A stretch of 64,000 nt of DNA, from the NCBI GenBank assembly GCA_017396085.1, contig JAFQNC010000006.1, forward strand, positions 26,397 to 90,396, in the 5' to 3' direction. Positions 25,219 through 35,800 of this stretch are shown here, piece after piece; position 1 is the stretch's first letter; every line of letters starts with the position of its first letter. The notes under the pieces are model-generated. The model did no database searches. It worked only from the letters and a program-made list of their open reading frames with translations, and was not told the origin of the DNA. Origin of the DNA: Tidjanibacter sp. GTDB taxonomy: Bacteria; Bacteroidota; Bacteroidia; Bacteroidales; Rikenellaceae. The translations under genes and the position numbers were made by a program.

Positions 25219-27231
25219 TTACAATTCCGCACTCAGTTTGTGGCTCTTTCCGTTCACTTTCACCTTCACAGCCACGCCGGCGGGCGAATACTCCCTACCA
25301 ACGAACTGTGCGCTGATTTTGGGACCTTTGCCGGCCTCTTTGTGGGGCACAATGACGGTGATGTAGCGCATAGCCTTGTCGGAGGCTTTCTTGGCCACAT
25401 CGAAACTTACCCTCTTGCGCTCCACCTTGCTCTTGTACTTGTCGGAGAACCAGCCTTGGGCCTCGGTGGTAGTTGCGCCACGTGGGGCGAAACATTGGAG
25501 CGTGAGGTTACTCTCAAAGTCATTGTGGGTGGTGCAGCGCATCTTGTCGCCATCTATGCTCACCTCTCCCACGGGCATTTGGTAATTGAGATTGACCACG
25601 CCCTCGGCGTTACCCACAGCCTCGTCCACAATCACAAACCAACTCTCCTCCACGAAGAACACCGTTCTGCGATGGGTGAGTCCCTCGTAGGAGGGATTTT
25701 CGGTTACAAGCACCTGCACCTCGCCCTCGGGCTGCCAGAGGAGCGTTTTGGACTCGGTGGTTTGGAGGTTTTCGCCACCAAGGGAGAGAGTGTTGTGTAC
25801 GGCGGTTTGGCGGAACCAGTTGCGCCACTTCATCACCTCTTCATCGCCTGCGTAGATGTAGGAGCCGCTGTCGGACATCAGCCTGTGGCCGTTGTACCAA
25901 AGTTCAAACGTACCATTGTCGGGCTGGCAGTGCCACTCTCCTTTGGGGCCTGCCTTCACAACCATCTGCACGGCGTCTTGCCCCCAACCGCTACGGAAGG
26001 TGAAGAAACCTGCCGTGAGGTGTCCTTTGGACTTGTAGGCGGGCAGTGCGCCCTCCTTGCCATCGGTAGCCATATAACGCACAAAGTCGTTATCCCCAAA
26101 GACGTCAAGCCACGTGCGGTAGTTCTTGATAACTTCCTGTTTGTGTGCCACCTTTGCATCACTGAAACAGGGGTTTTCGTAGTCGGGGAAGCAGATGTTG
26201 GCATAGAACTCAATCATCTTCTCCAGCGCATCCACATAGCTCTGCGGGAAGGCGCTCTTGAAGCCATTGAGGGTTGCCACTTGGAGGGCCTCATAGAAGA
26301 TGTTGATTGTGGCCAAGTGGTAGTGTGGACAGAGTTCAAAGTGTCCGCCATCGTCAAACACCTGCACAGCGACCTCCCTGTTGAGAATCTCCACACCGCT
26401 CTCTCGCCACACTTCGGCCCTTTTGAACTCGGGGAAGAAGGTGCCCGCATAGAGCATCCTTTGGGCTTGGAACAGCAGGTGGTTACCCTTTGCGGAGTAG
26501 TTTTCCATAATGTGCTCGGCGTGGCGGTGGTAGTTCACAAGGAACTCGCTCAGGAACTCGGCCGTGAATGAGGGCGAGCAGATGAAGAGTTGGAATTGGA
26601 GTGTTTGGTCCTCCAAACGGTGGCTTACCTCCAAGGGCCTCCACGCAAAGCGAGCATTTTCGGCATCGGCCTTGATGGTGCTCTCTTCGTTGATTTCATA
26701 CTCCTCCTTGCTGATTTTCACAAGCGGGTTTTTCCTTATCCAATCAATGTACTGCTTGGTCCACTCCTCGGCATACTTTTCATCTCCACTTGTGCGGTAG
26801 GCCTTACCCATTGGGGTAAACCACTTGTGGCGGTGGAGTTGCCAACGGAGTTCGTTGTCCTTCACGGGCCAATAGCGCCAATCAATGTCCTCGCCATAGT
26901 TGAACGAGGGCTGATAGCCATAGTGGACAAAGAAGGTGTGGTCCAGAGCCTCATCGGCCCACTTCTGCTCGTTGGCCGAGATGCGCACGGTGGCGGGGTT
27001 GGGGATGTCGGGGGTGGTGATGTGGGTGCGGGCCTTGTAGTAGGCCAGCAGGGCCTCGGCAGCCTCCTCCACCCTACCCTCGGCGTGAAGAGCCTTGACC
27101 TCGGCGAGTTCGGGCATATCAAGATTGAGAAGCCCAAGGGCCTCTTCCTTGAGGGTTGGTTGCGCTCCGGCTACACCAACAGCGGCCACGAGAGCCGCTG
27201 TCAGTGCAAAAAGTTTCGAGAATAAACGCAT
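25219..27231 (-). CDS. Heparinase II/III family polysaccharide lyase (PL12-like)
   Basis: 670 aa. Signal peptide MRLFSKLFALTAALVAAVGV with cleavage near AGA/QP, so periplasmic. The N-terminal alpha-barrel contains RYWPVKDNELRWQLHRHKWF and GNHLLFQAQRMLYAG (catalytic Asn region) and HFELCPHYHLATINIFYEAL (His/Tyr). The C-terminal beta-sandwich carries the family's zinc-site block EWHCQPDNGTFELWYNGHRL followed by DSGSYIYAG. Such lyases cleave uronate-containing glycosaminoglycans by beta-elimination. Last gene of the PUL, 74 bp after the GH88 gene. Exact substrate (heparan sulfate, heparosan, hyaluronan) is not determined. Confidence 0.9.
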   Translation of the reverse strand: MRLFSKLFALTAALVAAVGVAGAQPTLKEEALGLLNLDMPELAEVKALHAEGRVEEAAEALLAYYKARTHITTPDIPNPATVRISANEQKWADEALDHTFFVHYGYQPSFNYGEDIDWRYWPVKDNELRWQLHRHKWFTPMGKAYRTSGDEKYAEEWTKQYIDWIRKNPLVKISKEEYEINEESTIKADAENARFAWRPLEVSHRLEDQTLQFQLFICSPSFTAEFLSEFLVNYHRHAEHIMENYSAKGNHLLFQAQRMLYAGTFFPEFKRAEVWRESGVEILNREVAVQVFDDGGHFELCPHYHLATINIFYEALQVATLNGFKSAFPQSYVDALEKMIEFYANICFPDYENPCFSDAKVAHKQEVIKNYRTWLDVFGDNDFVRYMATDGKEGALPAYKSKGHLTAGFFTFRSGWGQDAVQMVVKAGPKGEWHCQPDNGTFELWYNGHRLMSDSGSYIYAGDEEVMKWRNWFRQTAVHNTLSLGGENLQTTESKTLLWQPEGEVQVLVTENPSYEGLTHRRTVFFVEESWFVIVDEAVGNAEGVVNLNYQMPVGEVSIDGDKMRCTTHNDFESNLTLQCFAPRGATTTEAQGWFSDKYKSKVERKRVSFDVAKKASDKAMRYITVIVPHKEAGKGPKISAQFVGREYSPAGVAVKVKVNGKSHKLSAEL

Positions 27232-27305
27232 AATCGTTCTCTTCTTGTGTGTGTTTATGTGTCAATCTCTTGCGGTGTCCGCTTTCTTTCTATCCGAAAG
27301 GGGGC

Positions 27306-28580
27306 CTACAAGTCGGCATATTTGATACCCTCGAGGGCCATATACCTCTGAAGGCCTTCGAGATAGTAGTAGTCGGCATAGTTCAGAGGAACATCCACCT
27401 CCGAGCCGTGGGGCAGCGAGCCTGTGGAGTGCATCAGCACAAAGCCCTCGTTGGTACCCTCGGCTGCCAGATAGGCATCGCTCGAGAGGCTTTTGAGGAT
27501 TTTTTCTGCATAGTTGTAGTACTTCTTGCCACCCTCCACGAAGGTGCTCAGCTCGAGCAGACCACAAGCGGTAACGGCAGCAGCCGAAGCATCACGGGGA
27601 GTATCCTCACCCTCGGGTGCGTGGTAGTCCCAGTAGGGAATTGCATCCTCGGTGGTAACGCGACTCATAATCATATCGGCAATTTTCACAGCGTGGTCCA
27701 AGTACCTTTTGTCGCCTGTTTCGCGGTAGGCTGCGGTGTAGCCATAGACGCCCCAAGCCTGACCACGAGCCCAAGCCGAGTCATCGGCCTTGCCCTGATA
27801 GGTCTGCTTGCACTCTACACTGCCATCGGGGTTGTAACTTACAACGTGGTAGGAGGTTACGTCCTCACGGAAGTGGTTTTCCATTGTGGTGTTGGCGTGG
27901 ATGACAGCCACCTGACCATAGTAGGGATTGCCGGTGATTTTCGATGCGGCAAAGAGCAGGTCAAGGTTCATCATATTGTCGATGATAACGGGGAAGTTCC
28001 ACGCACCAAAGTCCCACGAGCGGATGCAACCAATCTCTTTGTTGAAGCGGCTGCAAAGGTTGTCGGCAGTGCGCACGAGCACCTCGGGAATGGTGTCGCA
28101 GGGCATCAGGCGGTGGGCGTTGCCATAACTACAGTTAATCATAAAGCCCAAGTCGTGGGTCTGTGTGTAGTGGCTCACGGGGAAGAGCAGGTTGGTGAAC
28201 TTCACAGCAGCCTCCTTGACAGCCTCGTTGCCGGTGAACTCATAGACATACCAGAGCGAGCCGGGGTAGAAACCGCTGGTCCAGTCGTAGACACCTGCTA
28301 ATCGGCGTTTGCCGAGCAGTTCGGGTGCAGCCTTCTTGCGGAGCGAGTCCTTGAAGGTGTCGAAATCCTTTTCGAGTTGTTTTTCGAGCATTGCGGGGTC
28401 GTAGCCGGCCCAAATGGAGCGAGGAATCATCGGGGTGTCGCCAATCTCCTCGGCAGTTTGGAGCAGTTGCACGGTGGCGCGGTCCACTGCCACCTTAATC
28501 CAACCATAATCTTTCGGTTGCGAGCAGCCTGCGAGAGCCACCACGGCCACGGCTGCAACAATCAAGTGTTTGATTTTCAT
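27306..28580 (-). CDS. GH88 unsaturated glucuronyl hydrolase (lipoprotein)
   Basis: 424 aa with a lipoprotein signal (LAGC, Cys19). An (alpha/alpha)6 barrel with the two GH88 catalytic Asp visible: THDLGF (Asp143) and IIDNMMNLDLL (Asp201). DDSAWARGQAWGVYGYTAAY and PRDASAAAVTACGLLEL are further family blocks. It removes the 4,5-unsaturated uronic acid from oligosaccharides made by lyases, so it works right after the neighbouring heparinase-like enzyme. The related family GH105 lacks the same spacing. Located between the lyase and a surface lipoprotein in one transcript direction. Confidence 0.94.
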   Translation of the reverse strand: MKIKHLIVAAVAVVALAGCSQPKDYGWIKVAVDRATVQLLQTAEEIGDTPMIPRSIWAGYDPAMLEKQLEKDFDTFKDSLRKKAAPELLGKRRLAGVYDWTSGFYPGSLWYVYEFTGNEAVKEAAVKFTNLLFPVSHYTQTHDLGFMINCSYGNAHRLMPCDTIPEVLVRTADNLCSRFNKEIGCIRSWDFGAWNFPVIIDNMMNLDLLFAASKITGNPYYGQVAVIHANTTMENHFREDVTSYHVVSYNPDGSVECKQTYQGKADDSAWARGQAWGVYGYTAAYRETGDKRYLDHAVKIADMIMSRVTTEDAIPYWDYHAPEGEDTPRDASAAAVTACGLLELSTFVEGGKKYYNYAEKILKSLSSDAYLAAEGTNEGFVLMHSTGSLPHGSEVDVPLNYADYYYLEGLQRYMALEGIKYADL

Positions 28581-28692
28581 CTATCTAAAAGTCTATTAGT
28601 GTTTCGTTCAACAAAAAACCGACAAAGCAGTGTGGGGTGGTTTGTCCCCACACTGCTTGTTTGTCTGTCAGCCTCCTATCGGCAGGCCGAGC

Positions 28693-31053
28693 CTACTCCT
28701 CAACGAGCGACGAGTCGAGGTAGATGAGCATAGGAGTACACTGCACAGCAGTACTCAACATAGGCGACTCACCATTCACGTTAGCCTGCATACCAACGCC
28801 CACTACACCATCGCCATAGACACCGTTCAACACGAATTTCTCGGGATTGACGGTAACTGCGAAAGTCTCGAGAGTGATGTAGTAGCCACAGTGTTGGAGA
28901 TTCTCCGCTGCCGTGTTCCAATAGGAGATGGGAGAGATTGAAGAATAGCTAACGGCAATGTTAACGCCTGCGTAGTAGCTGTCCCAAATGGCAACCATTA
29001 CATTGTCGGTAGCATCGGAAGCCGGAGTGCTCTTGTTGGTCCACTTACTATTGAGGTTGTACCACATTGCATTGCGGCGGTTGTCGAGAGTGAGGCCGGT
29101 AACCTCTGCACCGGTTGCATCGTAGGCCTTAACGGTGGGAGTGATGGTACCACCGGTCTTGGGATTGAAACGGAATGCAAAGGGAGTGAGCTGAACGTCA
29201 AGACCATTGGCACGGTTGTTCTGGTGCGAAAGACCTGCGTGGTGAACGAAGAAGGGGAACTTCTTGCTCACTTTGGCATCGCCCTCACCAACGGTTACGG
29301 TAACATAGGCATAGTGTGCACGAGCAGCCTGAGGCCTATAGGTGGTATCATCTTCTTTTTGCACTCCTTGATAAGTGATGGTGATGGTACCGGTTGCTTC
29401 ATCAATAGCCAAACCACCGGGCTGGTTGGAGCCATTGGTGGGAGTGCTAATCTTGTAGGCAACAACTGCACCCTCGGAGATGTCGCTGCTGGCCACGGGT
29501 ACGGTGAGAGTACCATCGGCCTTGGTGATACGCCACTGGTCGGCGTGCTCGGCCGAAAGACCGAGGTTGTTACCCCAGCGCACGGTGGTGAACTTGTTGG
29601 GGTTCTCGGCAGCGGCCTGTGCAACCTTCACGGTGTAGGACTGAGTAGCAACCGAAGTATTCTCGGTGGCAACGATTACCTCAAACTCCGATTTTTTGTA
29701 GACACCTGCGGCAACATTCGACACGAAGGTCAGCACAACCTCTGCATCGGCAGAACCGGTTGCGGGCTCGGCAGTAACGCCCTCGGGAACGGTAACGGTC
29801 CAAGGCACATTAGCCTTCACGCTAACGGTAGCGGTGGTTGCATCGGCAGCAACAGCGATGGGCTCGGTGGGCTCCACGGTGAAGTAGATAGGCTCCGAGT
29901 TGGTGTTGCTCTGCACGAAAGTTACGCTCTTGGTGAAGCCCTCGGCCTCAATGGTAACGGTGGCGGTACGAGTAGCCTCGGTGTTGTTCTCTGCCAACAA
30001 GAAGGTAACAACCTCGGTGCGAATGGCACGGCTCTCAACCACGCTAATCCACTCCTGTGCCTCGGCGGGAATCTTCACCTCATAGTCGAGGTTGGTCTGG
30101 ATGGTAACCCCAAAGCGACCACCAACCTGCTCGGCGGAGAATGCCTCATCCGAAACGTTCATCACAGCCTCCTCGATGGAGATGTACTGTGCTTTGAACT
30201 CGCTGGTGGAGTTCTTCACTGCGGTAATCATCACATAGCCCTTAACCACGGGGTTGGGAACGGTGATTTTGATGACACCACCATTGTTGTCGGTGGGTAC
30301 AACCTCTGCCTCATAGGTACCCTTAACCTCAAAGCGCACGCTCTCGTCGCCATCGGCCAAGGTGTAGGCCAACTCCACGGTCTGACCTGCACTCACTGCG
30401 AGGTCATATTTCTCAACCTTGAATGCAAAGCCGGGCACTTTCGAGATGGTGAACACGGTACCATCGGCCAAAGTCAGATAGACTGCGTTCTCGTCCTCGC
30501 TAACGGTAATCTTGGTGCTCTGGTCGTAGGCCGAAGCGACCTCTTCCCATTTTGCGCCATTGTCGTAGGAAATCTCCCACTTGCCCTCGTTGATGCGGAG
30601 TTGGGGAGTAACACCGAGTGCGCTCACCTTCTTGCCGTCAATCAGCACGGGCTCGCCATTCACGGTCCAATAATAGCCATCCTCGGCACTGTAGGCGATG
30701 CTTACCACGGGAGTTGCACCCTGCTCGCCCTGAGGACCGGTTGCACCTTGGTCGCCCTTGTCGCCCTTATTACCCTTGTCGCCATTCTTCAGCGTGTAGG
30801 TCTTGCCATTGGAGAAGGTGATGGTGAAACCATCGGCAGCCTCGGTAATTTTCTCGATGTAGAGGTCGTTCTGGTGGGCAGCCACAAAGGCCTGAATGGT
30901 AGCAATGTTGGCGTTCATATCGCCACACAACTGCTCAAGTGTCTCCACCCTACCCTCAAGATTGTCCAGACGGTCCGAAATCTCATCCAGTCCGTTTTGG
31001 CATCCGCTCAATGCGAACATTGCAGCGAAAAGGAATACAAAAATCTTTTTCAT
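28693..31053 (-). CDS. Surface glycan-binding-type lipoprotein with collagen-like and BACON-like repeats
   Basis: 786 aa. Lipobox at LSGC; QNGLDE after the Cys suits surface export. Order: a short coiled coil (DEISDRLDNLEGRVETLEQ), a DUF4988-like segment, eight collagen-like G-x-y triplets (about residues 93-118), beta-sandwich regions with two BACON-type blocks (VTIQTNLDYEVKIP, VSVKANVPWTVTVP), and a C-terminal ~280-residue domain beginning RWGNNLGLSAEHADQW. This last part is shared with the 35975-38179 protein (EWGNNLKLEPIEEYGAQF), probably DUF4958-like. Likely glycan binding at the cell surface. Located between SusD and GH88 genes. Confidence 0.75.
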   Translation of the reverse strand: MKKIFVFLFAAMFALSGCQNGLDEISDRLDNLEGRVETLEQLCGDMNANIATIQAFVAAHQNDLYIEKITEAADGFTITFSNGKTYTLKNGDKGNKGDKGDQGATGPQGEQGATPVVSIAYSAEDGYYWTVNGEPVLIDGKKVSALGVTPQLRINEGKWEISYDNGAKWEEVASAYDQSTKITVSEDENAVYLTLADGTVFTISKVPGFAFKVEKYDLAVSAGQTVELAYTLADGDESVRFEVKGTYEAEVVPTDNNGGVIKITVPNPVVKGYVMITAVKNSTSEFKAQYISIEEAVMNVSDEAFSAEQVGGRFGVTIQTNLDYEVKIPAEAQEWISVVESRAIRTEVVTFLLAENNTEATRTATVTIEAEGFTKSVTFVQSNTNSEPIYFTVEPTEPIAVAADATTATVSVKANVPWTVTVPEGVTAEPATGSADAEVVLTFVSNVAAGVYKKSEFEVIVATENTSVATQSYTVKVAQAAAENPNKFTTVRWGNNLGLSAEHADQWRITKADGTLTVPVASSDISEGAVVAYKISTPTNGSNQPGGLAIDEATGTITITYQGVQKEDDTTYRPQAARAHYAYVTVTVGEGDAKVSKKFPFFVHHAGLSHQNNRANGLDVQLTPFAFRFNPKTGGTITPTVKAYDATGAEVTGLTLDNRRNAMWYNLNSKWTNKSTPASDATDNVMVAIWDSYYAGVNIAVSYSSISPISYWNTAAENLQHCGYYITLETFAVTVNPEKFVLNGVYGDGVVGVGMQANVNGESPMLSTAVQCTPMLIYLDSSLVEE

Positions 31054-31089
31054 AGTTTGTTGAGTATTTTTAGAATTAGTTTTTATTGA

Positions 31090-32808
31090 TTATTTCCAAC
31101 CATCGTTTTGGTCAAACTGCTCACACAAGTCCATCTCCCTCTGGGGAATGGGCAGCAGTTCGTTCTTGTTCTTGAAGGTGTACAGGGCACCGATGTAGTA
31201 GTCGGGGCCGGTCTCGTGCCAATCCATCAGTTTGCGATAGGTCTCCTGCACGGTTTCGTAGTAGATACCCCAGCGCACCAAGTCCTGACGGCGGTGGCCC
31301 TCATAGCAGAGTTCGTAGCTACGCTCATCCCTCACAGCCTGCTGGAACTGCTCATAGGAGAGGCCTGCGGGCAGGTCGGCCTCGGCCGAGGGAAGAGTAA
31401 CATCCTCCACACCGAAACCACGCCTACGCACCTGATTGATAGCCTCATAGGCCTCGCTGGTGGGCTTACCGTAGTGCTCATTGAGAGCCTCGGCATAGAG
31501 CAACAGCACATCGGCATAGCGGAGCACATACCAGTTCACATTGGAATAGTTGTTGTCGGGCAACTGGTTTTCGTCTTTCACAAACTCCTCGATGTCCCAC
31601 TTGCGGGGCGAGAGTTGGCTGCTGTACTTGCTGCGCCAAGCGTTGGTCCAACCAAGCCAATTCTCATTCATAGCCATCTCAAAGGTGATGTCGGTTGCCT
31701 CGTTGTTCACCTTGAGCCTTTCGATACAGGTCTTGCCCGTAGCATTGGTGTACTTGTAGTCGGCATAGGCAAAGCCCCAACGCTGGTCCTTGTCGTAGTC
31801 CTTCCACTCGCCAACGAAGGTGGGGTTCACCTTGTAGAGAGCGATGTTGTAGTTACCCTTGATGGAGCCGTTCTGTGCGGTTACGCCATTCCATTTACCC
31901 ACGCGACCACTCGAAGTGTTGGTCGATTGGGGCGACCAGTAGGATACCTCCAAGAGGCTCTCTTTGGGCTCCCACACGTTGTTGGCGCAGTTGGTCCAGA
32001 GAGTTTTGCAGGAGGGAATCAGAGCGTGCTTACCCGAAGTTATCACAGTGGCAGCAGCGGCTGCAGCATTCTCCCACTTGCTCTCATCGCACAATGGGTA
32101 GCCTGCCCAAGTGGCATACACCTTGGCCAACAGACCATAGGCGGTACCCTTCGAGATGCGGAATGCGGAGTTGGTCCTCACATCCTCGCCCACCCAAGGC
32201 AGAGCATCAACAGCCTCCTTGAGGTCTTTCTCAATGTACTCATACACCTTCACAGGGTCCTCTTGCACAAACTTCGAGGGGTGCAGGTAGGACATCGCAG
32301 TGGAGGTAATCAGGGGCACGTGGCCAAACCACCTAACCAGTTCAAAGTAGAATATTGCCCTCAGCACCTTGGCCTCGGCCACATAGATGTTGGCCAATTC
32401 AAGGTCCTTTTCGGCAAATTCGGGCATTCGTGCCTCCATAGTTTCAAGGAAGTCGTTGGCGCAGTAGATACCCGAATAGAGTGCTGCCCAACTCTCCTGC
32501 ACCTCGGCATCGGTGGTGCTGTAGGCGTTGCTTGCCTGCTGACGGGTACCAACGGTGGTTGTACCCTCGGCCTTTGCTTGGTCGTTGGGGATGTCGAAAA
32601 TCATCGAGAGGTTCATACCATAGACACCATCCACGCCCAACTTGCTGTACACGCCCAACAGAACGCTCTCGGCCTGTGCAGCATTCTTCACATAATTTCC
32701 CTTGTCCACCTGAGTGTAGACCTGCTCATCGAGCGAGCAACCGCTCAAAGCGCCCATCATCATCAGGCCCGAGAGAATCACACATATATTATATATAGTC
32801 CTTTTCAT
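31090..32808 (-). CDS. SusD/RagB-family surface glycan-binding lipoprotein
   Basis: 572 aa starting MKRTIYNICVILSG; an ATG five codons earlier (32823) overlaps the SusC stop as TAATG but would lengthen the signal unnaturally, and GGAG lies just before the chosen ATG. Lipobox LSGC then SLDEQ. Typical SusD blocks are present: RAIFYFELVRWFGHVPLIT, TAYGLLAKVYATWAGYP and, near the end, EAINQVRRRGFG and DERSYELCYEGHRRQDLVRW. It caps the SusC barrel and delivers the glycan. Family length normal. Directly downstream of the SusC gene. Confidence 0.96.
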   Translation of the reverse strand: MKRTIYNICVILSGLMMMGALSGCSLDEQVYTQVDKGNYVKNAAQAESVLLGVYSKLGVDGVYGMNLSMIFDIPNDQAKAEGTTTVGTRQQASNAYSTTDAEVQESWAALYSGIYCANDFLETMEARMPEFAEKDLELANIYVAEAKVLRAIFYFELVRWFGHVPLITSTAMSYLHPSKFVQEDPVKVYEYIEKDLKEAVDALPWVGEDVRTNSAFRISKGTAYGLLAKVYATWAGYPLCDESKWENAAAAAATVITSGKHALIPSCKTLWTNCANNVWEPKESLLEVSYWSPQSTNTSSGRVGKWNGVTAQNGSIKGNYNIALYKVNPTFVGEWKDYDKDQRWGFAYADYKYTNATGKTCIERLKVNNEATDITFEMAMNENWLGWTNAWRSKYSSQLSPRKWDIEEFVKDENQLPDNNYSNVNWYVLRYADVLLLYAEALNEHYGKPTSEAYEAINQVRRRGFGVEDVTLPSAEADLPAGLSYEQFQQAVRDERSYELCYEGHRRQDLVRWGIYYETVQETYRKLMDWHETGPDYYIGALYTFKNKNELLPIPQREMDLCEQFDQNDGWK

Positions 32809-32822
32809 ATTCTCCGTAGTCA

Positions 32823-35800
32823 TTAGAATTTAAGTTCCACACCAAATGTAACAACTTTGCTCTTGGGGTAGGCACCATAGTCAAACGCAGGCATCAGGTT
32901 GCTGCTACGCATACTAACCTCGGGGTCGTAGCCGCTGTAGTTGGTCAGGCACCAGAGGTTTTGTGCGGTTGCATACAGACGCAGGTTGCTGATGTGGTAT
33001 TTACCCACGATGTGCTTGGGAAGAGTGTAACCAAGGGTTATGTTCTTAAGCCTCAAGAACGAGCCATCCTCGATGAAGCGCGAGTAGACATCGTAGGCCA
33101 CATAACCTTTGGCCGAAGGCACCTTATTGGAGGCGTTGGTTGCGGTCCAACGGTCGGCAACCTCGGAGAGCATATTCTGCATCTCAAGCCTCGACTGGGT
33201 GCTCCACATTCGCTGAGCGTTGTAGACCTCGTTACCCACCGAGAACTGGAACATAAAGCTCAAATCCACGTTGCGGTATTTGAGGGTGTTGGTGATACCA
33301 CCAAACCAATCGGGCTGACCGTTACCGATGATGGTACGGTCTTCGGTGGTGATAACGCCATCGCCATCCATATCCTTGTACTTCACGAAACCGGGAGCCA
33401 CAGCCTCGGTAGCGTGTTCGCTAATGTCCACCACGCCCTCTTTGAGGTGGAGTGTACCATCGGCATAGACATCAAAGTCGGAGTATTGGTAAACGCCATC
33501 GAAAACGTAGCCATACATACTACCGATGGGCTTACCAACCTGTGCGATGTAGTCGTAGCTGGAGAAGTTGGAGTTGAAGCCCGAGCGGGAGAGGATGTAG
33601 TCGGTGCCGTCTTGCAAAGCCACGAGGGTGTTGCGGATGAACGACACGTTCAGGTCGGTAGACCAGTAGAAATCTTTGGTGTTTACGTTTATGGTGTTGA
33701 GCGTAAACTCAATACCCTTGTTGCGAATCTTACCCACATTCTGCCACTGCTCGCCAAAACCCGTTACGTAGGAGAGGTTTTGTGCCAGCAGAAGGTCCTT
33801 GGAGTCCTTCACGAAGGCGTCCACTGTGAGGTTAATCCTACCGCTGTATAGGCTCACGTCCAAACCCACGTTGGTGGTAGTGGAGCCCTCCCAGCGGAGG
33901 TTTTGGTTGGCCAACTGTGCGGGAGTCAGCACGGTTACCTGCGAGGAGCCCATACCGATTTTGTGGTCGTTGTAGAGGTCGAGCGAGAGGTAGTTGCTGA
34001 TGCGGTCGTTACCCACAGTACCCCAACCCAAACGGAGTTTCAGGTTGGAGAGCCAATCTTTGGTGTTCTCCATAAAGTCCTCGCGAGCGATATTCCAAGC
34101 GGCTGCAAACGAGGGGAACACGCCCCACTTGTTGTTGGCCGAGAACACCGTGGAGGCATCTGCACGCAGTGTGGCGGTCAGCATATAGCGGCTGTCGTAG
34201 TCGTAGAATGCACGTGCAAAGAACGAAAGACGCTTGTTGTCGGTCTTGCTTGACTCCACAAAGCTGGGCACGGCACCCATACCGAGGTTGTTCACTCCGA
34301 GGTCATCCAGCGGGAACTCCCTCGACTCGGCGTAGAGGAATTCAACGGCATTGTACGACACCTCGTGTCCGAGCACAAACTGTGTGTTGTGTTTCTTTGC
34401 GAAGGTCTTTTTGTAGGTCAGCACGTTGTTGTTGGTCCAGCGGAGCTGTTTCTGCATCTTGGAGTTACCATAGGGGCCTGCGGTACGGTAGGCCATATTA
34501 CTACCCTCGCGGTAGAACACATCGTCCCTACGGAAGGCCTCGTTGTAGGAGAAGGCCGATTTGAACGACAAACCCTTGGCGAGTTGCACATTGAGCGATG
34601 CGTTACCAATCCACTGGTCAATCTTCTTGCTCTGGTCCACCTTCTCGGAGTTGAGAATGGGGTTGAAGTAGTTGCTGTTGGAGAGGCCCACCTCTTCAAG
34701 AGTGGGGTCCACGGTGTTGTAACGGAGCTGGTAGTCCGACACAAACAGACCACCGGTGGGGCGATACTGAATGATGTTGCTCAACGTACCACCACCCGTA
34801 CCCACACCTGTGGTGAGGCTGTTGGTGTAGTTAATCGAAGCGTCAAACCTCATCCATTTGTAGACCTGCTGGGTGAATTTCAAGCGGGCCGAGTTCTTGG
34901 CGAAGGTGTTTGCTTGGAACAGACCGTCCTCGTCAAAGTGCGAGAAGGAGGCGGTGTACTTGGTATCCTTATCGCCACCCATAATGCTCACATCGTGGCT
35001 CTGCGACCAAGTGTTGCGGAAGGCCTCATCCTGCCAATCCACACCTTCCACGGTGCGGTAGTCTTCGAGCGACTGATATTTGTAGGGCACGCCCTCTTTG
35101 TCCTCGCCCGACTGGTAATAGCGCTGACCGTAGCGGGAGGGGTTGAGCTCCATCTGAAGAGCAACGAAGTCGTAGGGGCTGAGCACATCGAGGTGTTTGG
35201 AGAGAGCACGGAAGCTCATCGAGCCGTTGTAGCTCACCTCCGACCTACCCTCGCGGCCCTCCTTGGTGGTAATCAGAATAACACCATTGGCAGCCCTTGC
35301 ACCATAGATAGCCGAAGCCGAAGCGTCTTTGAGCACGTCTACCGACTTGATGTCCTGATTGGCCAAGTAGGAGATGTCCGACACCTCAAAGCCATCCACG
35401 ATGTAGAGTGGCGAGGAGTCGCCGGTTACGGTGCCGACACCACGAATCTTAATCTCCTGCGAAGCACCGGGGGTACCATCGGTGGAGGTGATGTTCACAC
35501 CTGCGATTTGACCACCGAGAGCCTCCACAACCGAGCCGGTCTTGAAGCCCTCAATGCTCTTTGAGCTCACCGAAGATACCGAGCCTGTCAGGTCGCTACG
35601 TTTCATTGTGGCATAGCCCACAACCACGATTTCGTCCAACACGGTCTCCGCCTTGAGCGTTACGTTCACTTTGTTCTTACCTGCCACATTCACTTTTTCG
35701 GTGGTGTAGCCAAGGTAGTCAAACACCAGCACAGCGGTTTTGGGTGCCGAGATGGTGTACTTACCCTCCACATCGGTGATGGTACCGCGGGTGGTACCTT